From: Quadrisphaera granulorum
GTDB lineage: Bacteria; Actinomycetota; Actinomycetes; Actinomycetales; Quadrisphaeraceae
Assembly (NCBI RefSeq): GCF_003149145.1
Contig: NZ_QGDQ01000001.1
Coordinates: 186,001 to 250,000, forward strand
Direction of reading: 5' to 3'
Length of the DNA stretch: 64,000 nt
The notes under the pieces are model-generated. The model did no database searches. It saw only the letters and a list, made by a program, of their open reading frames with translations, and was not told the origin of the DNA. Made by a program: the position numbers and the translations under genes. Shown here piece by piece: positions 60,208 to 64,000 of the stretch (its first letter is position 1; each line of letters starts with the position of its first letter).

Positions 60208-60834
60208 TCAGGGGAGGACGAGCGCGGGGTGGCGGGGGTCCTCGCAGCGCACCACGAGGTCGGCGCGCGAGGCGGGATCGGTCTCCTCCAGGTAGCGCGC
60301 CCACGCGCCCACCACCCGGTCCACGTCGGCCGCGGGCAGCCGCCGACGTTGCGCGGCAGCAGAGGTCTGCAGGTGGACGACGGCGTCCAACGCGCCCGAC
60401 AGCTCCCACCGCAGGAGGAACGGCCCGGTCAGCACCAGCACGGCGCCCGGCGGTGCCGCGCGGCGCGACTGCCGGGTGGCGCGGTCGCGCTCGGCGTCCC
60501 ACAGGGCGGGAAGCCAGGTACCGGCGCCGCCCGGGCCCAGCGGGTCGAGCACCTCACGCAGCAGCGCGTAGGTGTCGTACCAGCCCTCGTAGCCGGCGTC
60601 GGGATCGTGCGGGCCGTGCTCCAGCCGCAGCGAGCGGGGGCGCAGGAAGTTTTCGGCGCTGACCCGCAGCACCGGCCGACCTTCAGCCTCGAGGACACCC
60701 ACCACCGCGTCAGCGACCACGGCGGCGTCAGCCGGCACCGCGGCGTCGATGCCGAGGCGCCGGCCGGGAGACCGCTCGAGCGCCGCCAGGGCCCGCTGCG
60801 CGAGACCGGCGGCGTCGAGCGGCTCGACCTTCAG
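60208..60834 (-). CDS. Uridine-kinase-like P-loop-fold protein
   Basis: The protein is 208 residues: ALERSPGRRLGIDAAVPADAAVVADAVVGVLEAEGRPVLRVSAENFLRPRS, YEGWYDTYALLREVLDPLGPGG, and GAVLVLTGPFLLRWELSGALDAVVHL. The order follows the uridine-kinase-like family, but the GxxxxGK[ST] phosphate loop is degenerate (GIDAAVPAD), so catalysis is doubtful. Homology begins right after the mycoredoxin stop. There is no ATG/GTG there; CTG at 60834 overlaps that stop as CTGA and is the best start. Confidence 0.72.
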   Translation of the reverse strand: MKVEPLDAAGLAQRALAALERSPGRRLGIDAAVPADAAVVADAVVGVLEAEGRPVLRVSAENFLRPRSLRLEHGPHDPDAGYEGWYDTYALLREVLDPLGPGGAGTWLPALWDAERDRATRQSRRAAPPGAVLVLTGPFLLRWELSGALDAVVHLQTSAAAQRRRLPAADVDRVVGAWARYLEETDPASRADLVVRCEDPRHPALVLP

Positions 60835-61091
60835 GACAGGCGCGCCTTGACCTCGGCGAGGGAGGGGTTGGTGGCGGAGGAGCCGTCGGGGAACACGACG
60901 GTCGGCACGGTCTGGTTGCCGCCGTTGACGCTCTGCACGTACTCGGCGGCGCCCGGGACCTCCTCGATGTTCACCTCGTTCCAGGTGATGCCCTCGCGCT
61001 GCAGACCCTTCTTGAGGATCTTGCAGTAGCCGCACCACGTGGTCGTGTACATCGTGATGCTTCCCTGCTCGGGCAGCGTGGGCGCAGACAT
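60831..61091 (-). CDS. mrx1: Mycoredoxin-1
   Basis: The protein is 86 residues with a glutaredoxin fold: SITMYTTTWCGYCKILKKGL (CGYC active site at 20-23), VNGGNQTVPTVVFPDG (cis-Pro motif TVP), and the C-terminal AEVKARL. It reduces mycothiol-mixed disulfides; CxYC mycoredoxins are specific to mycothiol-producing Actinobacteria. Positional counterpart of Rv3198A beside uvrD2. Downstream lies the kinase-like gene, overlapped by four bases. Confidence 0.93.
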   Translation of the reverse strand: MSAPTLPEQGSITMYTTTWCGYCKILKKGLQREGITWNEVNIEEVPGAAEYVQSVNGGNQTVPTVVFPDGSSATNPSLAEVKARLS

Positions 61092-61222
61092 CGTTCTCCT
61101 CAGTGGTTGACGAGTGACTGACGGTCGGGTCAGGCGTTCCGCAGGTGCTCAACGCCGGACGTCGTCGTCGTCATCCCGCTCACCCTCTCCCCAGCGCCGC
61201 GCTCCTGTGGTGGGGTGCGGCG

Positions 61223-62281
61223 ATGGCTCCCGCACCGCAGCTCGTCCCCTCCCTCGCGGCCCTCGTGACCGACCTGCCCGCCTGCGAGCTGCACGTGCAC
61301 CTCGAAGGCACGCTGGAGCCCGAGCTGCTGCTCGGACTCGCCGCCCGCAACGGCATCGAGCTGCCGACGACGACGGTCGAGGAGGTCCGCGCCACGCACG
61401 TCTTCGACTCCCTGGCGTCCTTCCTGGCCGTCTACTACCCGGCGATGGAGGTGCTCCAGACCCGGCGTGACTTCTTCGACCTCGCCACCGCCTACCTGAC
61501 GCGCGCCGCCGCGCAGAACGTCCGTCGCGCCGAGATGTTCTTCGACCCGCAGGCGCACACGAGTCGCGGAGTGCCGTTCGAGGTGGTGGTCGAGGGTCTG
61601 CTGGACGCCGTCGAGCGCGCTCCCGGTGAACTGGGCATCGACGCCGAGCTCATCCTCTGCTTCCTGCGTGACCACCCCGTGGCCAGCGCGGAGGAGACGC
61701 TGACGGCCGCGCTGCCGTACGCGGGCCGGATCCTCGGCGTCGGCCTCGACTCCGACGAGCGCGACCACCCTCCCGCCGACTTCGCCGCGGTGTTCGCCCG
61801 CGCCCGCGCGGCCGGCTTCAAGCTCACGATGCACTGCGACATCGACCAGCAGGGCACGCTGGAGCACCTGCGGCAGGTCATCGAGGACATCGCCGTCGAC
61901 AGGATCGACCACGGCAGCAACATCGTCGACGCCCCGGACCTGCTCGCCGTCGCCGTCCAGCGGGGTCTCGGCTTCACCGCATGCCCCCTGTCGAACGGCT
62001 TCGTCACCGAGCAGATGAAGGCGCCTGAGATCGTCACGCTGCTGCGCGCCGGCGCCAAGGTGTGCGTCAACGGTGACGACCCCGCCTACTTCGGCGGCTA
62101 CCTCAAGGAGAACCTCGCCGCGCTCGCGGCTGCGGCGGACCTGTCCGCGGCCGACGTCGTGCAGCTGGCCCGCAACAGCTTCGAAGCCAGTTGGGCGCCG
62201 TCGGAGCGCATCGCCGAGTACCTTGCCGAGGTCGACGCCGTGGCGGCCTCTCACGGCGTGGGCTCGGGCGTCAGTCGCTGA
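61223..62281 (+). CDS. Adenosine/adenine deaminase-family amidohydrolase
   Basis: The protein is 352 residues. The zinc site begins CELHVHLEGTLEPELLL (HxH). The middle has MHCDIDQQGTLEHLRQVIE where classical adenosine deaminase has HAGE, then VDRIDHGSNIVD (catalytic His), CPLSN and CVNGDDPAYFGGYL (Asp-Asp). It deaminates a purine base or nucleoside; the HCD variant makes the exact substrate uncertain. ATG 61223 gives MAPAPQLVPSL. The longer GTG 61145 would cover a GACGAC run in the 5' flank. Confidence 0.83.
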   Translation: MAPAPQLVPSLAALVTDLPACELHVHLEGTLEPELLLGLAARNGIELPTTTVEEVRATHVFDSLASFLAVYYPAMEVLQTRRDFFDLATAYLTRAAAQNVRRAEMFFDPQAHTSRGVPFEVVVEGLLDAVERAPGELGIDAELILCFLRDHPVASAEETLTAALPYAGRILGVGLDSDERDHPPADFAAVFARARAAGFKLTMHCDIDQQGTLEHLRQVIEDIAVDRIDHGSNIVDAPDLLAVAVQRGLGFTACPLSNGFVTEQMKAPEIVTLLRAGAKVCVNGDDPAYFGGYLKENLAALAAAADLSAADVVQLARNSFEASWAPSERIAEYLAEVDAVAASHGVGSGVSR

Positions 62282-62951
62282 GACTCACCACGAGGTCGGC
62301 TCGGGGGGCGGAGCCGAGGACGACGACGGCGTTGGCCTGGTCTGGCCCGTGCGACCAGGCCAGCGCCGCGTCCGGTGCCTTGCCGAACGCCTCGTGCCGC
62401 GCGACGAGGCGCGCCACGCGAAGGTCGTCGTCCGGAGCGAGGAACCACGCCTCGTCGAGCAGCTCGCGCACCGGCGCCCATGGCCCGTCGAGCAGCAGGT
62501 AGTTGCCCTCCGTGACCACCAGCGGCACCTCCCGGGGCACCGGGACGGCGCTGCCGACCGGCTCCTCCAGGTCGCGGCGGAACTCCGGCGCGTGCACCAC
62601 GTCCTCGTTGCGGGCGCGCAGTCGGCGCAGCAGCGCCACGTAGCCGCCGACGTCGAAGGTGTCCGGCGCTCCCTTGCGCCCGGCCCGCCCCCAGCGGTCC
62701 AGCGTCGCCTGCGCGAGGTGGAACCCGTCCATCCCCACCAGCGCCGCGCCGCCGTCCAGCTCGGCGTCGAGGGTCTCCACCAGCCGCCCGGCCAGCGTCG
62801 ACTTGCCGGCGCCTGGCGCGCCGGCCAGGCCGAGCAGCACCCGCTGACCGCCGGCCGCGGCCACGAGGGCGCGAGCCCGATGGACGAGCTCGGCCGTGCT
62901 GGCCGTCGTCGTCGTGATCGTCTGTGGACGGTGAGACGGCGATGTCGGCAC
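62271..62951 (-). CDS. Nucleoside/nucleotide kinase-family P-loop protein
   Basis: The protein is 226 residues. Walker A LGLAGAPGAGKSTLAGRL is intact. GMDGFHLAQATLDRWGRAGRKGAPDTFDVGGYVALLRRL is the signature of the YfdH/PanK-like group within the uridine-kinase superfamily, and LVVTEGNYLLLDGPW its Walker B region. The substrate is unknown. Its end overlaps the deaminase end by 11 bases (convergent). The N-terminus PQTITTTTAST is encoded by a dispersed-element copy. Confidence 0.83.
   Translation of the reverse strand: MPTSPSHRPQTITTTTASTAELVHRARALVAAAGGQRVLLGLAGAPGAGKSTLAGRLVETLDAELDGGAALVGMDGFHLAQATLDRWGRAGRKGAPDTFDVGGYVALLRRLRARNEDVVHAPEFRRDLEEPVGSAVPVPREVPLVVTEGNYLLLDGPWAPVRELLDEAWFLAPDDDLRVARLVARHEAFGKAPDAALAWSHGPDQANAVVVLGSAPRADLVVSLSD
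62901..62919 (-). repeat. Dispersed element, GATCACGACGACGACGGCC variant
   Basis: On the minus strand this is identical over 19 bases to 20104-20122. It encodes ITTTTA in the disordered N-terminus of the kinase. Confidence 0.6.
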
Positions 62952-62973
62952 GGTCAGCCATCATGGCCGGGTC

Positions 62974-64000
62974 ATGTCCCAGACCACACACGCGACCCTC
63001 GCGGACGCCGTCCTCGCCTCGCTCGACCCCGAGCAGCGGGCGGTGGCCTCCGCGCTGCGCGGGCCCGTGTGCGTGCTGGCGGGCGCAGGCACCGGCAAGA
63101 CCCGCGCCATCACCCACCGCATCGCCCACGGGGTGCACGCCGGTGTGTACGACCCGCGCAGCGTGCTCGCGCTGACGTTCACCTCCCGCGCTGCGGGGGA
63201 GATGCGCTCGCGTCTGCGTGACCTCGGGGTTCCCGCGGTGCAGGCCCGCACGTTCCACGCCGCGGCGCTCCGCCAGCTGCAGTACTTCTGGCCGACCGCG
63301 GTGGGCGGCCCGCTGCCGGTGCTCGTCGAGCACAAGGCGCGCATCGTGGCCGAGGCCGCGAGCCGGCTGCGTCTTTCGGTGGACCGGACGGCCGTCCGCG
63401 ACCTGTCGGCCGAGGTCGAGTGGGCCAAGGTCGCCCTGCTCACCCCGGAGGCCTACCCGGCGGCCGTCACGCGCGCCGGGCGCACCCCACCGGCCGGGCT
63501 CGACCCGAGCGCCATGAGCCGCGTCATGCAGTCCTACGAGGACGTCAAGACCGACCGCGGCGCCATGGACTTCGAGGACGTGCTGCTCCTGACCTGCGGC
63601 ATCCTCGCCGAGCGCGGCGACGTCGCCGAGAGCGTCCGCCGCCAGTACCGCTACTTCACGGTCGACGAGTACCAGGACGTCTCCCCGCTGCAGCAGCGCC
63701 TGCTCGACCTGTGGCTCGGCGGCCGTGAAGACGTCTGCGTGGTCGGAGACGCCAGTCAGACCATCTACTCCTTCGCGGGGGCCACGCCGGCGCACCTGCT
63801 GGAGTTCCCGCGCCGCCACCCCGGCGCGTCCGTGATCCGGCTCGTGCGCGACTACCGCTCCACCCCGCAGGTCGTGGCGCTGGCCAACCGCCTGCTCGAC
63901 AGGGCGCCGGCTGCCGCGGTGAGGGCCCGGGTGGAGCTCGTCGCCCAGCGGCCGCCCGGCCCGGACCCGACCTTCACGGAGTACGACGACGACGTCGCCG
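62974..64000 (+). CDS. uvrD2: UvrD2-type DNA helicase (partial, runs off the window)
   Basis: The first 342 residues are present: VCVLAGAGTGKTRAITHRIA (Walker A), LALTFTSRAAGEMRSRL (Ia), ARTFHAAALRQLQYFWP, MDFEDVLLLTCGILAE, FTVDEYQDVSPLQQRLLDLWL (Walker B), VVGDASQTIYSFAGATP (III) and RLVRDYRSTPQVVALANRLL (IV). It is a 3'-5' SF1 DNA helicase for repair. The QTIYSFAGA variant and the position next to mycoredoxin match Rv3198c (UvrD2). The HRDC/zinc C-terminus lies outside the window. Confidence 0.9.
   Translation, partial: MSQTTHATLADAVLASLDPEQRAVASALRGPVCVLAGAGTGKTRAITHRIAHGVHAGVYDPRSVLALTFTSRAAGEMRSRLRDLGVPAVQARTFHAAALRQLQYFWPTAVGGPLPVLVEHKARIVAEAASRLRLSVDRTAVRDLSAEVEWAKVALLTPEAYPAAVTRAGRTPPAGLDPSAMSRVMQSYEDVKTDRGAMDFEDVLLLTCGILAERGDVAESVRRQYRYFTVDEYQDVSPLQQRLLDLWLGGREDVCVVGDASQTIYSFAGATPAHLLEFPRRHPGASVIRLVRDYRSTPQVVALANRLLDRAPAAAVRARVELVAQRPPGPDPTFTEYDDDVA

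Noticed and set aside
62952-63819. Long minus-strand frame extending the kinase gene upstream
   Set aside because: It is antisense to uvrD2, whose helicase motifs are unambiguous.

Overview
The window is about 64 kb of very GC-rich DNA with dense coding on both strands, frequent GTG starts and GTGA/ATGA gene overlaps. Mycoredoxin-1, DUF3117, DUF3107, the AdnAB helicase-nuclease and a SigE/TatB/Mrp cluster point to an actinobacterium. Two chemoreceptors, a PilB ATPase and three lineage-specific features suggest a motile, Kineosporiaceae-like member; that genus-level guess is inference. No rRNA, tRNA, CRISPR array or prophage was recognised.

Two stretches keep the gene order of the Mycobacterium tuberculosis chromosome as I remember it. 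Block 1 (1 to about 14.0 kb) matches Rv1208-Rv1234: the end of an upstream gene, a DivIVA-domain protein, DUF3117, an O-methyltransferase, sigE, tatB, mrp, a DUF1003 protein, an MgtE-N/CBS protein and a general-stress membrane protein. Inserted into it are an SRPBCC protein, a PIG-V-like enzyme, a leucyl aminopeptidase, a pilB-like gene and dps. Block 2 (21.3 to 64 kb) matches Rv3211-Rv3198c: DEAD-box helicase, ferritin-like protein, DUF3107, hypothetical, moeZ, alkyltransferase-like protein, adnA, adnB, nudC, mycoredoxin and uvrD2.

Between and inside the blocks lie variable segments. From 14 to 21 kb: aminopeptidase P, a lytic transglycosylase with a Thr/Pro-rich and His-rich tail, a PHP phosphoesterase, a RecB-type nuclease, a DUF2236 protein and a Rieske membrane protein. 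From 27.7 to 37.2 kb is a gene graveyard: an AAA ATPase behind twin AT-rich palindromes, a truncated M20 peptidase, an Lrp remnant, a RelE/Phd toxin-antitoxin pair, an MFS pump, a cell-wall-binding-repeat protein and a 28-bp tandem repeat. From 44.1 to 54.0 kb: two chemoreceptors, a SoxR/glyoxalase divergon, a membrane sensor coupled to an ECF sigma factor, a nitroreductase, an endonuclease/phosphatase-fold protein and a probable pseudokinase. From 55.0 to 60.2 kb: a tandem pair of Uma2-type nucleases and an iron-box-controlled siderophore uptake operon.

Three genome-level signals run through the window. First, a short dispersed element (core GATCAGGACGACGACG) occurs between genes, once as a 44-bp perfect palindrome, and also in frame inside several proteins. 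Second, eight genes have a TANNNT -10 box exactly 6-7 bases before the start codon, the signature of leaderless transcription. Third, at two or three junctions of the form CTGA, CTG seems to be the start codon of the downstream gene.
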